From Pseudoflavonifractor sp. 60 (lineage in GTDB: Bacteria > Bacillota > Clostridia > Oscillospirales > Oscillospiraceae), in NCBI RefSeq assembly GCF_009911645.1, contig NZ_QWKI01000038.1, positions 21,591 through 85,590 of the forward strand: a stretch of DNA of 64,000 nt, read 5' to 3'. The notes beneath the pieces were generated by a model, which worked only from the letters and a program-made list of their open reading frames with translations, did no database searches and was not told where the DNA came from. A program made the translations under genes and the position numbers. Below are positions 11,616 through 21,621 of the stretch, in pieces (position 1 is the first letter of the stretch; each line of letters begins with the position of its first letter).

Positions 11616-12842
11616 TTACTTGGTCTCGCCCTTGACAGAGGCGGCAATGGCGTCGGCCAAGGCGTCGATTTCCGACTCGTTGTCCGCCTTCAGGGAGGAG
11701 GTGACCGTCATCTCCTCGTCCAGAACGGTCATGTTCTTCAGACGCTCGATCTCCTCCTTCATCAGCGCACCGGAGCGGGGGGCCCAGGAGCCGCTGCCCA
11801 TAATGGCCACGGTGCGCTTTTGCAGGTTGAGGGCTTTCATGTCCATCAGGAAGTTGTGCATGGGCGGGAAGATGCCCAGGTTGTAGGTGACGGAGGCCAG
11901 CACCAGGTGGCTGTACTTGAACAGGTCGGAGATCAGGTAGCTGACGTGGGTCGAGGAAACGTCATACAGCCGGGTGTTGGTGACCCCACGGGCGGTGAGC
12001 TTGGCGGCCAGCACTTCGGCGGCGGCCTCAGTGTTGCCGTACATGGAGGCGTAGACAATCATCACGCCCTTCTCCTCGGGCTCGTAGGTGGCCCAGTGGG
12101 TGTACTTGTCAATAATGTAGCCCAGGTCCTTGCGCCACACCGGACCGTGGAGGGGGCACAGGTACTTGATGTTGTCCAGACCCACGATATTTGCTGCCTT
12201 GTTCAGCAGGGCCACCACCTGAGGGCCGTACTTGCCCACAATGTTGGTGTAGTACCGGCGGGCGTCGTCAATCCACTCCCGGTCGAAGTCGAACTCGTCG
12301 GCGAACAGCTTGCCGTCCAGAGAGCGGAAGGAGCCGAAGGCGTCGGCGGAGAAGAGAACGCCGTTGGTGGTGTCGAAGGTGACCATGGCCTCAGGCCAGT
12401 GGACCATGGGGGCGTAGACGAAAGCCACTGTGTGCTTGCCGAAGCACTTGGTATCCCCCTCGGCCACCTCCTCAATGGCGTTGGGGTCCAGGCCGAAGCC
12501 GAACTGGTTGAGTAGAGTCACCGCCTTGGGGGTTGTGATGATCTTCACCTGGGGCCAGCGCAGGAGGATCTCCTCAATAGAGGCGGCGTGGTCGGGTTCC
12601 ACGTGGTTGATGACCAGGTAGTCCAGGGGGCGGCCATTGAGCACCGCCTTCACGTTGGCAATGAACTGCCGCCCCACCGCCCAGTCGGCGGTGTCAAAGA
12701 GGACGGTCTTCTCGTCCAGCAGGACGTAGGCGTTGTAGGAGACGCCGTGGTACAGGGGGTGGATGTTCTCAAACAGGGCCAGCCGGTGCTCGTCCGCGCC
12801 TACCCAGTACAGGTCGTCGGTGACCATGCGGTAATTGTACAT
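11616..12842 (-). CDS. fprA: Flavo-diiron protein FprA (A-type flavoprotein)
   Basis: Reduces O2 to water, and in some members NO, using electrons from rubredoxin or F420. The 408-residue protein has an N-terminal metallo-beta-lactamase-like diiron domain with all expected ligands: H80-x-E82-x-D84-H85, H147, D166 and H231. A C-terminal flavodoxin domain starts near 257 with the FMN loop YASMYGNTEAAA. It is the last gene of an operon whose second frame ends in a rubredoxin domain, the usual electron donor of this family. The role is oxygen protection in an anaerobe; NO activity cannot be excluded. Confidence 0.95.
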   Translation of the reverse strand: MYNYRMVTDDLYWVGADEHRLALFENIHPLYHGVSYNAYVLLDEKTVLFDTADWAVGRQFIANVKAVLNGRPLDYLVINHVEPDHAASIEEILLRWPQVKIITTPKAVTLLNQFGFGLDPNAIEEVAEGDTKCFGKHTVAFVYAPMVHWPEAMVTFDTTNGVLFSADAFGSFRSLDGKLFADEFDFDREWIDDARRYYTNIVGKYGPQVVALLNKAANIVGLDNIKYLCPLHGPVWRKDLGYIIDKYTHWATYEPEEKGVMIVYASMYGNTEAAAEVLAAKLTARGVTNTRLYDVSSTHVSYLISDLFKYSHLVLASVTYNLGIFPPMHNFLMDMKALNLQKRTVAIMGSGSWAPRSGALMKEEIERLKNMTVLDEEMTVTSSLKADNESEIDALADAIAASVKGETK

Positions 12843-12863
12843 ATAGAGTTTCCTCCTTGTTGT

Positions 12864-13709
12864 TTAATAGCAGTTGTGGTGGACCATCAAAATATCGTCA
12901 AAGCGGCGGGCCTTCAAGTCCTCGGGCTTGATGAAGAAGCAGAAGGTGTCCATTTCCAGGTCGGACGCGTCATCGGGTGGTGTCAGGTCGTATTGAAACA
13001 GCAGCTTGGTATAGTCGCTCAGGTCCTCGCCGTCCAGTCGGAACTCTCCCTGCCGCAGGGACGGATGGCCTCCCAGCTTGAACCCCCAGTTGCCGAAATC
13101 ACAGAAAAATTGATCCGTATCCTCGTAGCTGTTCTCCAGGTCGTAGACACCCTCTTCCTCTTCGCCGTCCTCATCTTCCTCCCCTGCGGCCTGGAAAATA
13201 GGCGTCAGCGCGTCCTCCAAAAACTCAAAACCCAGGTCGATGGCAAAACCGCCGTCCTCCGCCATAGAAAGTGTGGCGATCTCCTCCGCCGGTTCAAATT
13301 CCATGCCGCCCTCGGGGGAATCTATGCGCCAACGCGCTTCTGGCACGGTATTTTCGCAGGCGGGAACATCCTCGGGAACTTCCGAATAATAGCGGACCTG
13401 AAAGAACCCGGCGTCCTGTTTCCATGTGCAGCCGTCTTCATAGAAAGACTCAAACTTCTCCTCCTCCGTGCAGAGGAAGAATTGCAGCAGGCCCCTATCC
13501 GGGAAACCCTCCAGCGGCGGGACTTGGGCCAAATTGATCTGCGCGAGGAACTCCATCTCCGGCGCTTCGGCCCCGGCGGGGAGGTAAAATGTCCCGCCAA
13601 ATTTGCTGTCCGCCGGACCTGCGGCTTTCCCGGGCTCCGGCGTGATATGAACGCAAGGCAGCAGGCTGGGCTGACAGGCGGCAATGATTTTTTCTCGTTC
13701 TAGTCTCAT
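12864..13709 (-). CDS. YwqG-family (DUF1963) protein
   Basis: A 281-residue soluble protein resembling YwqG/DUF1963: KFGGTFYLPAGAEAP early on, EMEFLAQINLAQVPPLEGFPDRGLLQFFL as the most characteristic segment, and a C-terminal half ending in FCFFIKPEDLKARRFDDILM. Function of the family is unknown. An acidic stretch EEDEDGEEEEG lies near residue 180. It is placed between the rubredoxin-bearing gene (6 bases) and fprA (21 bases), clearly inside the operon, although no redox residues are visible. It may be an insertion into an older rubredoxin-fprA pair. Confidence 0.75.
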   Translation of the reverse strand: MRLEREKIIAACQPSLLPCVHITPEPGKAAGPADSKFGGTFYLPAGAEAPEMEFLAQINLAQVPPLEGFPDRGLLQFFLCTEEEKFESFYEDGCTWKQDAGFFQVRYYSEVPEDVPACENTVPEARWRIDSPEGGMEFEPAEEIATLSMAEDGGFAIDLGFEFLEDALTPIFQAAGEEDEDGEEEEGVYDLENSYEDTDQFFCDFGNWGFKLGGHPSLRQGEFRLDGEDLSDYTKLLFQYDLTPPDDASDLEMDTFCFFIKPEDLKARRFDDILMVHHNCY

Positions 13710-13715
13710 GTCCGG

Positions 13716-14387
13716 TTACTCCTCAACTTCGATGAACGCGTCCACGGTCTCGCCGCAGTGGGGGCAGGTCCAGCCCTCGGGCAGGTCCTTGAAGGCGGTG
13801 CCGGGCTTCACCTCGTTTTCGGGGTCGCCCTGCATGGGGTCGTACTCGTGGCCGCAGCCGTTGCAGATGTAGAGCTTCCGGGGCTGGTAGACCTTCTTGG
13901 GGGCCATTCGTTTCATCTTGGTCATGGGCGGGGCGGGGAGCTTCTCGCCGGTGTCCAGCGCCTTGGTGAGCAGGGGCAAAATCTCCAGCACGTCGCCCAC
14001 AATGCCGTAGTCGCAGTTCTTGAAGATCTTCGCATTGGGGTTGGTGTTGATGGCCACAATGCAGGAGGCGTCCTTGATGCCTTTCAGGTGCTGGATGGCC
14101 CCGGAGATGCCGCAGGCGATGTACAGGTTGCCCTTGAACTTCTGGCCAGACATACCCACATAGCGGTTGATGGGCACATATTTCAGGGTCTCGGCCACGG
14201 GACGGCTGGAGCCAATTGCCGCGCCGGCGGCCTTGGCCAGGTCTTCGATGAGCTTCATGTTTTCCTTGGCCCCGATGCCCTGACCGGCGGAGACGACCCG
14301 TTCGGCCTGAGTGATGGGGGTGTCCATGGGGATGCCCACAGTGAAGTCGTGGCCGTCCTTCTTCAAGTTGGCCACCAGGGCCTCCAC
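13716..14387 (-). CDS. EtfA C-terminal FAD domain fused to rubredoxin
   Basis: Residues about 18-150 are the FAD-binding C-terminal domain of electron transfer flavoprotein alpha, with ERVVSAGQGIG, RYVGMSGQKF, LYIACGISGAIQHLKG and VAINTNPNAKIF. Residues 173-223 are a complete rubredoxin with Cys175, 178, 208 and 211 (CNGCGHEYDP, WTCPHCG). The EtfA N-terminal domain is absent. The only upstream start is GTG 14387, poorly placed relative to any ribosome site, and the frame runs without a break into the acyl-CoA dehydrogenase except for a single TAG. It is most likely the rear part of one 635-residue polypeptide, now separated. Confidence 0.85.
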   Translation of the reverse strand: MEALVANLKKDGHDFTVGIPMDTPITQAERVVSAGQGIGAKENMKLIEDLAKAAGAAIGSSRPVAETLKYVPINRYVGMSGQKFKGNLYIACGISGAIQHLKGIKDASCIVAINTNPNAKIFKNCDYGIVGDVLEILPLLTKALDTGEKLPAPPMTKMKRMAPKKVYQPRKLYICNGCGHEYDPMQGDPENEVKPGTAFKDLPEGWTCPHCGETVDAFIEVEE

Positions 14388-14393
14388 CTTCTC

Positions 14394-15629
14394 CTAGACG
14401 GTGCCCTCCTTGAGGATGAGCCGCTTCCGGGCGCCCGTCTCGGGACCGCGAGGACCAGCCGCAGCGGCGGAGGGGGCCTCCTTGGCCGCCCTGCCCAGGA
14501 TGTGGGAGGCGATGACCACCCGCTGGATTTCGTTGGTGCCCTCGTAGATAGTGGTGATCTTGGCGTCCCGGTAGAACCGTTCCACCTCCATGCCCTTGAT
14601 GTAGCCGCAGCCGCCGAAGATCTGAAGGGCATCGTTGGTGACCTCCAGGGCGATGTCAGAGGCGTACTGCTTGGCCATAGCCGACTCCATGCCGTAGGGG
14701 GCGTGGGCCTGCTTCAGCTCGGCGGCGGAGTACACCAGGAACCGGGCGCAGCGCAGCTTGGTGGCCATGTCGGCAATCTTGAAGGCCACGTTTTGCTGCT
14801 GGCAGATGGGCTTGCCGAACTGGACGCGCTCCTTGGAGTACTCCACGGCGGCCTCGTAGGCCCCCTGCGCGATGCCCAGCGCCTGGGCCGCGATGCCGAT
14901 GCGACCGCCGTCCAGGGTCGCCATTGCGATCTTAAAGCCCTGGCCCTCCTTGCCCAGCAGGTTCTCCTTGGGGACCTTCACATTGTTGAAGTTCAGCTGG
15001 CAGGTGGCGGAGGAGCGGATGCCCATCTTGTCATAGTGCTCCTCAAAGGTGAAGCCCTCCCAGCCCTTTTCCACGATGAGGGCGGAGATGCCCCGAGTCC
15101 CGATGCCGGGGGTTGTGACGGCGAAGACCACGTAGGTGTCGGCCTGACCGCCGTTGGTGATGAAGATCTTCTCGCCGTTGAGGAGGTAGTGGTCCCCCAT
15201 GTCCTCGGCGGTGGTCTCGGTGCCGCCTGCGTCGGAACCGGCGTTGGGCTCGGTGAGGCCGAAGGCGCCCACCTTTCTGCCGGAGCACAGGTCAGGCAGA
15301 TACTTTTTCTTTTGCTCCTCATTGCCGAAGGCGTAGATGGGGTAGGTGCCCAGCGAGGTGTGGGCCGACAGGATCACGCCCACGCCGCCGTCAACCCGGG
15401 CCAGCTCCTCCACGGCGATGGCATAGCTCAGGGCGTCCGCCCCGGCCCCGCCGTACTCCTTGTCGTAGGGCAGGCCCATGATGCCCAGCTCGCCCATCTT
15501 CTTGACCACCTCAGTGGGGAACTGGTTGTTTTGGTCCAGCATGAAGGCGATGGGCTTTACCTCAGTCTCGGCAAATTCCCTTACCTTGGCGCGCAGCTCC
15601 TCATGCTCCTGTAGGGTTTGATACAACAT
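14394..15629 (-). CDS. Acyl-CoA dehydrogenase (butyryl-CoA type), ends at in-frame TAG
   Basis: FAD enzyme that interconverts acyl-CoA and enoyl-CoA. The first 380 of 411 residues form a complete enzyme: FGLTEPNAGSDAGG, the FAD/substrate loop IFITNGGQADTYVVFA, RVQFGKPI, QIFGGCGYIKG, and the catalytic base Glu363 in TIYEGTNEIQR. A linker rich in Ala/Pro/Gly follows (EAPSAAAAGPRGPETG), then RKRLILKEGTV and TAG. After the TAG the same frame continues as EKVEALVANLKKDG into the EtfA-C/rubredoxin module. The dehydrogenase itself should be functional. The start has AGAGGAGG upstream. Substrate length is not certain. Confidence 0.92.
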   Translation of the reverse strand: MLYQTLQEHEELRAKVREFAETEVKPIAFMLDQNNQFPTEVVKKMGELGIMGLPYDKEYGGAGADALSYAIAVEELARVDGGVGVILSAHTSLGTYPIYAFGNEEQKKKYLPDLCSGRKVGAFGLTEPNAGSDAGGTETTAEDMGDHYLLNGEKIFITNGGQADTYVVFAVTTPGIGTRGISALIVEKGWEGFTFEEHYDKMGIRSSATCQLNFNNVKVPKENLLGKEGQGFKIAMATLDGGRIGIAAQALGIAQGAYEAAVEYSKERVQFGKPICQQQNVAFKIADMATKLRCARFLVYSAAELKQAHAPYGMESAMAKQYASDIALEVTNDALQIFGGCGYIKGMEVERFYRDAKITTIYEGTNEIQRVVIASHILGRAAKEAPSAAAAGPRGPETGARKRLILKEGTV

Positions 15630-15692
15630 GCAAATTCGTCCTCCTCTATGCTTTATTTAAAATGCTGCCTTGAAACAGTACTGATTTAGTCC

Positions 15693-15720
15693 ATTATATC
15701 ATGTCCGTCTGATTTGTCAA
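15693..15720 (-). promoter_or_regulatory. Promoter of the acyl-CoA dehydrogenase-fprA operon
   Basis: On the minus strand TTGACA (15720-15715), 16 bases, TATAAT (15698-15693), both perfect. It lies about 65 bases before the dehydrogenase start and would drive the four reading frames down to fprA. Confidence 0.7.
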
Positions 15721-15836
15721 TCCGCCTGGGAAATAAAAGTTTATTTTCGGCATTTTGCCGGGAGAGCCGGTTTTCACGCTGGCAATCAGGTGATCCCCTG
15801 AGCCGCCCGTCCCGCTCCTCCATGCAGGCGGGACGG

Positions 15837-15865
15837 TTGATTTTTCCCCGGAGAAGAATTATAAT
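15837..15865 (+). promoter_or_regulatory. Promoter of the Hsp70/J-like operon
   Basis: TTGATT (15837-15842), 17 bases, TATAAT (15860-15865). A hairpin with 9-base arms (15807-15815, 15828-15836) lies immediately before the -35. No CIRCE-type heat-shock operator was seen. Confidence 0.6.
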
Positions 15866-15898
15866 AGGGAAAAATCTTTGCGAGAGCAGGTGAGGGCT

Positions 15899-17641
15899 AT
15901 GGCCATTATTGGCATTGACTTAGGCACGACGAACAGCCTGGCGGCGGTATGGCGCAACGGGAAGAGCGAACTGATCCCCAACGCCGCCAGGGAGTACCTG
16001 ACCCCCAGCGTGGTCAGCGTGGACGAGGACGGGACTATTTTGGTGGGGGCGGCGGCCCGGGAGCGGCTGATAACCCATCCGGAGTGTACCGCCGCCTGCT
16101 TCAAGCGGGCCATGGGCACCAGCCGCCGGTTTGAGCTGGGGGGCCAGAGCTTCACGGCAGAAGAACTGTCCTCCTTTGTGCTGCGCCGGCTGCGGGAGGA
16201 CGCGGAGGCCTACCTGGGCGAGGTGGTGGACGAGGCGGTGGTCAGCGTCCCCGCTTACTTTGCCGAGGCCCAGCGCGCCGCCACTAAGCGGGCTGGTGCG
16301 CTGGCGGGGCTGACGGTGGACCGTCTGGTGAACGAGCCCTCTGCGGCGGCGGTGGCCGGTCACATCGGCGAGGGGGAGGAGGACAAGGTGTGTCTGGTCT
16401 TCGACCTGGGGGGCGGAACGTTGGACGTCTCCCTGGTGGAGCGCTTTGACAACGTGGTCAGCGTCACCGCCGTCAGCGGAGACAACTTCCTGGGGGGCCG
16501 GGACTTTGACGAGTTCATTGCCCGGGGCTTCTGCCAGGACTGCGGCCTGAATTTTGATACTCTGTCCCGTCCGCGGCAGGAGTCTCTCATCCGCCAGGCG
16601 GAGACCTGTAAAATGGCCCTTACCCACCAGGAGCCGGTGATTATGGCGGTGTCCGACGAGGAGATTTCCGCCTCGCTGCCCCTGACCCACGAGTGGGTGA
16701 TCCGCAAGAGCAGCTCCCTGTTCCAGCGGATGCTGGCGCCGGTGCGCAAGGTATTTCTGGACGCAGGCATGGGGGCCAATGAGCTGGACGAGTTGGTGAT
16801 GGTGGGGGGTTCCAGCCATATGCCGGCGGTGCGGCGGTATATCGCCAAGGCGCTGAAAAAGGAGCCTGCCGCCGGGACCCGGCCCGATACCGCCATTGCC
16901 ATCGGGGCTGGCATCTGCGCCGGTATGAAGGTCCGGGCTCAGGATCTGCGGGGGCTGGTCCTTACCGATGTGTGCCCCTTTACCCTGGGGATCAATGTGC
17001 TGAACGAGGCCCAGCCGGACCGCTGCCTTATGTCCCCCATTATTGAGCGCAACAGCGTCCTCCCCTCCAGCAAGGAGGGGACCTACTGCACCGCCCGGGA
17101 CAACCAGCGGGCCATTGATGTGAAGGTGTACCAGGGGGAGCAGCGCTACTGCGACGACAACACCTATTTGGGCCACGTGGAGCTGGCGGTGCCCCCCGCG
17201 CCCCGGGGCCACCAGTTTGTTAAGGTGCGCTTTACCTACGATATCAACGGCCTGCTGGAGGTGGACGTAACCGGCAAGGACGGCCAGAAGGGGCGGCTGG
17301 TCCTCCAGGGCTCCGGCATGACGGAGGGGGAGGTGGAGCAGCGGCTGAAGGAGCTGGAGGCGCTGAAGCTCCACCCCAGGGACCAGGAGGGCCCCCGCAC
17401 CCTTATTGCCCGGGGGGAGCGGCTGTATGCCATGACGGTGGGGCAGCTGCGGGACCAGGTGGCCTATATGCTGGACTGGTACCAGATCCAGCTATCGACC
17501 CAGGAGAGCCTGCGCATTGCCAAGGCCAGCCGCCGGGTCTCGGAGTTTTTTGACCAGGCAGAGGAGTACATCGGAGTGGATGGCCTGCCGCCCCTGGACT
17601 TGAATCCTCTGGCGGATGAAGACGGGGAGGAGGCGACATGA
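15899..17641 (+). CDS. hscC: Hsp70-family chaperone, HscC-like
   Basis: ATP-driven chaperone. The 580-residue protein has the actin-fold ATPase motifs IGIDLGTTNSLAAV (residues 4-17), VVSVPAYF near 115, NEPSAAAVAG near 145, VFDLGGGTLDVSLVE near 165 and VMVGGSSHMPAVRRYI near 300, then a shorter substrate domain and lid than DnaK. The length and early sequence resemble HscC, a specialised Hsp70 without GrpE. The next gene is a J-like protein of the kind that partners HscC. ATG 15899 has AGGTGAGG before it; the longer frame start is rejected. Its stop overlaps the next start as ATGA. Confidence 0.85.
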   Translation: MAIIGIDLGTTNSLAAVWRNGKSELIPNAAREYLTPSVVSVDEDGTILVGAAARERLITHPECTAACFKRAMGTSRRFELGGQSFTAEELSSFVLRRLREDAEAYLGEVVDEAVVSVPAYFAEAQRAATKRAGALAGLTVDRLVNEPSAAAVAGHIGEGEEDKVCLVFDLGGGTLDVSLVERFDNVVSVTAVSGDNFLGGRDFDEFIARGFCQDCGLNFDTLSRPRQESLIRQAETCKMALTHQEPVIMAVSDEEISASLPLTHEWVIRKSSSLFQRMLAPVRKVFLDAGMGANELDELVMVGGSSHMPAVRRYIAKALKKEPAAGTRPDTAIAIGAGICAGMKVRAQDLRGLVLTDVCPFTLGINVLNEAQPDRCLMSPIIERNSVLPSSKEGTYCTARDNQRAIDVKVYQGEQRYCDDNTYLGHVELAVPPAPRGHQFVKVRFTYDINGLLEVDVTGKDGQKGRLVLQGSGMTEGEVEQRLKELEALKLHPRDQEGPRTLIARGERLYAMTVGQLRDQVAYMLDWYQIQLSTQESLRIAKASRRVSEFFDQAEEYIGVDGLPPLDLNPLADEDGEEAT

Positions 17642-19962
17642 GCTGGCCTTGGAGTCAGTTGGGGCTGTCCGGTCCCTCCAGCCTGTCAGAGGTGCGCCAC
17701 GCCTACGCCGAAAAGCTGAAAACCACTCACCCCGAGGACGACCCGGAGGGCTTTCAGCGGCTCCACTCCGCCTACCAGCTGGCCAGCCGCATAGCCCGGG
17801 AGCAAAACCGGCGCAGCCGGCCCTTCCCCCGGGTTGAGGACAGGCCGCACTCTCGTGTTGGAATGCGGGAGGACGACATTATGGAAATTGAGCGGCCGGA
17901 GGAGGATTTTGACTACGACCAGCTCCTTGGGGGGGAGGGGGAGCCTCCCCGCCGCCCCCGGGAGGAGGAGCGGGATTTCGATTACGACCAGCTCCTGGGG
18001 GGAGAGGGGGAGTCTCCCCGCCGCCCCCGCGAGGAGGAGCGGGATTTTGACTATGACCAGCTCCTTGGGGGAGAGGGGGAGCCTCCCCGCCGCCCCCGGG
18101 AGGAGGAGCAGGATTTTGACTATGACGAGCTCCTGGGGGGAGAGGAGGAGTCCCCCCGCCGCCCCCGGGAGGAGGAGCAGGATTTTGACTTTGACCGTCT
18201 CTTTGCCGAGGGGGAGGCGGAGCGGGCCGAGGCGCGCCGCCGCAGGGGGGAGGAGCGTCGGAAGGCCAAGGAACAGGAGCGGCTCCAGCGCCAGCAGCAG
18301 CGCAGCCGCTATGAGGAGGACCTGCGCCGGCGCTTTCATCAGGACCAGCGGCGCTGGCAGGACACCGAGACCATCCTCCATACCATTGAGATGATGTATA
18401 CTGCCGGGGCGGAGCCGCGTGCTTGGCGAAAATTTTTTGCGAGCCCCCTGTTCCAGCAGAACAAGGGAAGCCTGGACCTGGTGTTCGGCCTGGAGGACTT
18501 TGTGGACAGCCACCCGGAGCTGGACCGGGAGGTCAAAATGGCGTTGTACCAGGTCTACGGCTTTGAGCAGGGCCCCGCCCGGCCAGAGCTGCGGTTTTTA
18601 TACCAGATGCTCCTCCCTGCCCGGAAAACGGCGGAGAAGGAGCGGCGGCGGCAGAAATGGAACAAGGTGGGGAGTATCCTGTGCGGTCTGCTGCTGGCCC
18701 CCGTGCTGATGGCGCTGCTGGCAATGGGCTGGTTTTTCCCTCTGCTGCTTCTGGCGGTGTGCGCTGTGCTGCTCAGGTCTGTCTCCAAGGGGGGCCGGGG
18801 GCTGGGACTGCTCTGGCTGTTGGCCCTGGGGGGATTTACCTGGCTCTGTCTGGACCGGGGCTGGGGGCTGAAGCTCCCCCTGTCCATTCTGGCGGTTGGC
18901 GTGGTGTGCGGTGTGGTCCGGCAGTTGCTCCGCTTGGGCGGCCAGGAGCGGAGCGGGATGTCCAACAGCCGGAAAAGTGAGCGGTGGATTGTAGCCGTTA
19001 CGGCAGTGTGTCTGGCTGCGGGTATCTCTATGCTGTTCATGCCCGAGCTGCGCCAGGGGATGGACCGGCTCTCCGCCCCCCGGGACCCCAGAGCGGAGGT
19101 CTGCCGCTGGATGGAGGAGGACTTCGGGGTGGAGTTCCGTTCCCTCTACAGCGAAAATTCCTCCTCCAGCCGCTTTGACAACGTGTTTTCCCCCAAGGAG
19201 GAGCCGAACCGCCTCTTTTTAGCCGGCCCTGACGGGGCGCGGGACATTGAGGCGGACAGGCCGGGCTACACCACCAATTACTCCGACATGAGGGTCCTGT
19301 GGGCCATGGAGGACTTCGCCGAAGCTCACAATCTCCACGATGTGGACCTGATGAACCGGAACCAGAACCTGGCCAGCTGGGACACCTCGGGGACCTATCT
19401 GGTGATCCTGCCCTTCTGCGGGGCGGGGGATACCATCACAGATTTGGGGGCGCTGCTGGAGGAGCTGGCGGAAGAGGACTGGTATCAGGTCAGCCCCCCC
19501 GTTTTCAAGGTAGTGCTGTGCAGCGAGCAGCTCAACGACGGGCGGCTGATTTTGCAGGAGTACGAGAGCGGGGAGGGGGCCTTTGACGCCCAGGGGCTGC
19601 GGGAGCTGTATGAGAACTCCTTCGCCCAGGCCTACTGCGCCCAGCTCCTCCGGGACTGTCAGCTGGACCGGGACTTCACCCGCAGCGATTCCGTGGAATT
19701 GTACACCCTGGCCGACGGAGGAGCGGCGCGGATGAAGGGGACGGACTGCTGGAAGCTGGTGGGGCTGGACGCAGGCGGCCAGTCGGTGATGGAGTACTAT
19801 ATTTCGGCGGACAGCGACAAAATTTGCAATATTTACTGCGTCCCCGGTGATTTTTGGGAGAAGGGCGGCAGTGAAGATCAGCTCCACTTCTACCGTCTGA
19901 TCCACCGGGAGACCGGTCTGGGGCTGGTCTATCTCCACTATCCCTGGCTGATTTCCACCTGA
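17638..19962 (+). CDS. J-domain-like membrane protein (DjlB/DjlC-like) with acidic repeats
   Basis: A 774-residue probable co-chaperone of the adjacent Hsp70. Residues 1-57 form a short J-like domain (SLSEVRHAYAEKLKTTHPED, then DDPEGFQRLHSAYQLA), where the HPD of classical J proteins reads HPED, as in the HscC partners DjlB and DjlC. Residues 90-187 hold four full copies and one partial copy of a 23-residue acidic/basic repeat. A charged helical region follows (about 190-340), then roughly five membrane segments between 350 and 465, and an extracytoplasmic C-terminal part of about 300 residues that I do not recognise. It is translationally coupled to the Hsp70 gene. Confidence 0.7.
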   Translation: MSWPWSQLGLSGPSSLSEVRHAYAEKLKTTHPEDDPEGFQRLHSAYQLASRIAREQNRRSRPFPRVEDRPHSRVGMREDDIMEIERPEEDFDYDQLLGGEGEPPRRPREEERDFDYDQLLGGEGESPRRPREEERDFDYDQLLGGEGEPPRRPREEEQDFDYDELLGGEEESPRRPREEEQDFDFDRLFAEGEAERAEARRRRGEERRKAKEQERLQRQQQRSRYEEDLRRRFHQDQRRWQDTETILHTIEMMYTAGAEPRAWRKFFASPLFQQNKGSLDLVFGLEDFVDSHPELDREVKMALYQVYGFEQGPARPELRFLYQMLLPARKTAEKERRRQKWNKVGSILCGLLLAPVLMALLAMGWFFPLLLLAVCAVLLRSVSKGGRGLGLLWLLALGGFTWLCLDRGWGLKLPLSILAVGVVCGVVRQLLRLGGQERSGMSNSRKSERWIVAVTAVCLAAGISMLFMPELRQGMDRLSAPRDPRAEVCRWMEEDFGVEFRSLYSENSSSSRFDNVFSPKEEPNRLFLAGPDGARDIEADRPGYTTNYSDMRVLWAMEDFAEAHNLHDVDLMNRNQNLASWDTSGTYLVILPFCGAGDTITDLGALLEELAEEDWYQVSPPVFKVVLCSEQLNDGRLILQEYESGEGAFDAQGLRELYENSFAQAYCAQLLRDCQLDRDFTRSDSVELYTLADGGAARMKGTDCWKLVGLDAGGQSVMEYYISADSDKICNIYCVPGDFWEKGGSEDQLHFYRLIHRETGLGLVYLHYPWLIST
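17905..18198 (+). repeat. In-frame 69-bp tandem repeat inside the J-like gene
   Basis: Four full copies and one partial copy of a 69-base unit encoding DFDYDQLLGGEGE followed by PPRRPREEER, with small changes (Gln/Glu, Pro/Ser). Unit length is a multiple of three, so copy-number change would not break the frame. Confidence 0.9.
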
Positions 19963-19972
19963 GTGCTTTGAG

Positions 19973-20079
19973 CCCTCCGGCAGCCCAATACCGTTTCGTT
20001 CAGGAAAAAACGCCCACCTATTGCCGGTGCAGCGGAAAACTGAGCGGAGGGATACGGTGGGCGGCCGGAGGGATTTTTT
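19973..20079 (+). terminator. Large nested terminator structure
   Basis: CCCTCCGG (19973-19980) pairs with CCGGAGGG (20065-20072), and inside it GCCCACC (20012-20018) pairs with GGTGGGC (20056-20062); six T follow. It ends the Hsp70/J operon. The intervening 90 bases could form further stems, so it may be more than a plain terminator. Confidence 0.6.
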
Positions 20080-20151
20080 GTCATTCCGTGGGAAATGTTT
20101 ACGTCAAAATGCCGAAAGTCTTTCGCTGACGGACTATCGCTTTAACGCATT

Positions 20152-21609
<1,458 letters not shown>

Positions 21610-21621
21610 GGAGGGGAAACT

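Noticed and set aside
12864..13709. YwqG-like protein as a dedicated redox partner of FprA
   Set aside because: No cofactor motif or cysteine cluster; operon position alone is not enough.
14394..14396. TAG read as pyrrolysine or a reassigned codon
   Set aside because: Other genes here end in TAG without readthrough-like extensions, and no pyl genes or recoding element is visible. A plain nonsense change or leaky stop is simpler.
13758..15614. 618-codon open frame on the plus strand
   Set aside because: Complement of the acyl-CoA dehydrogenase and EtfA-C/rubredoxin frames; no motif of its own.
17905..18198. Possible CRISPR-like or satellite repeat
   Set aside because: The repeat is continuous, in frame and without spacers; it encodes part of the J-like protein.
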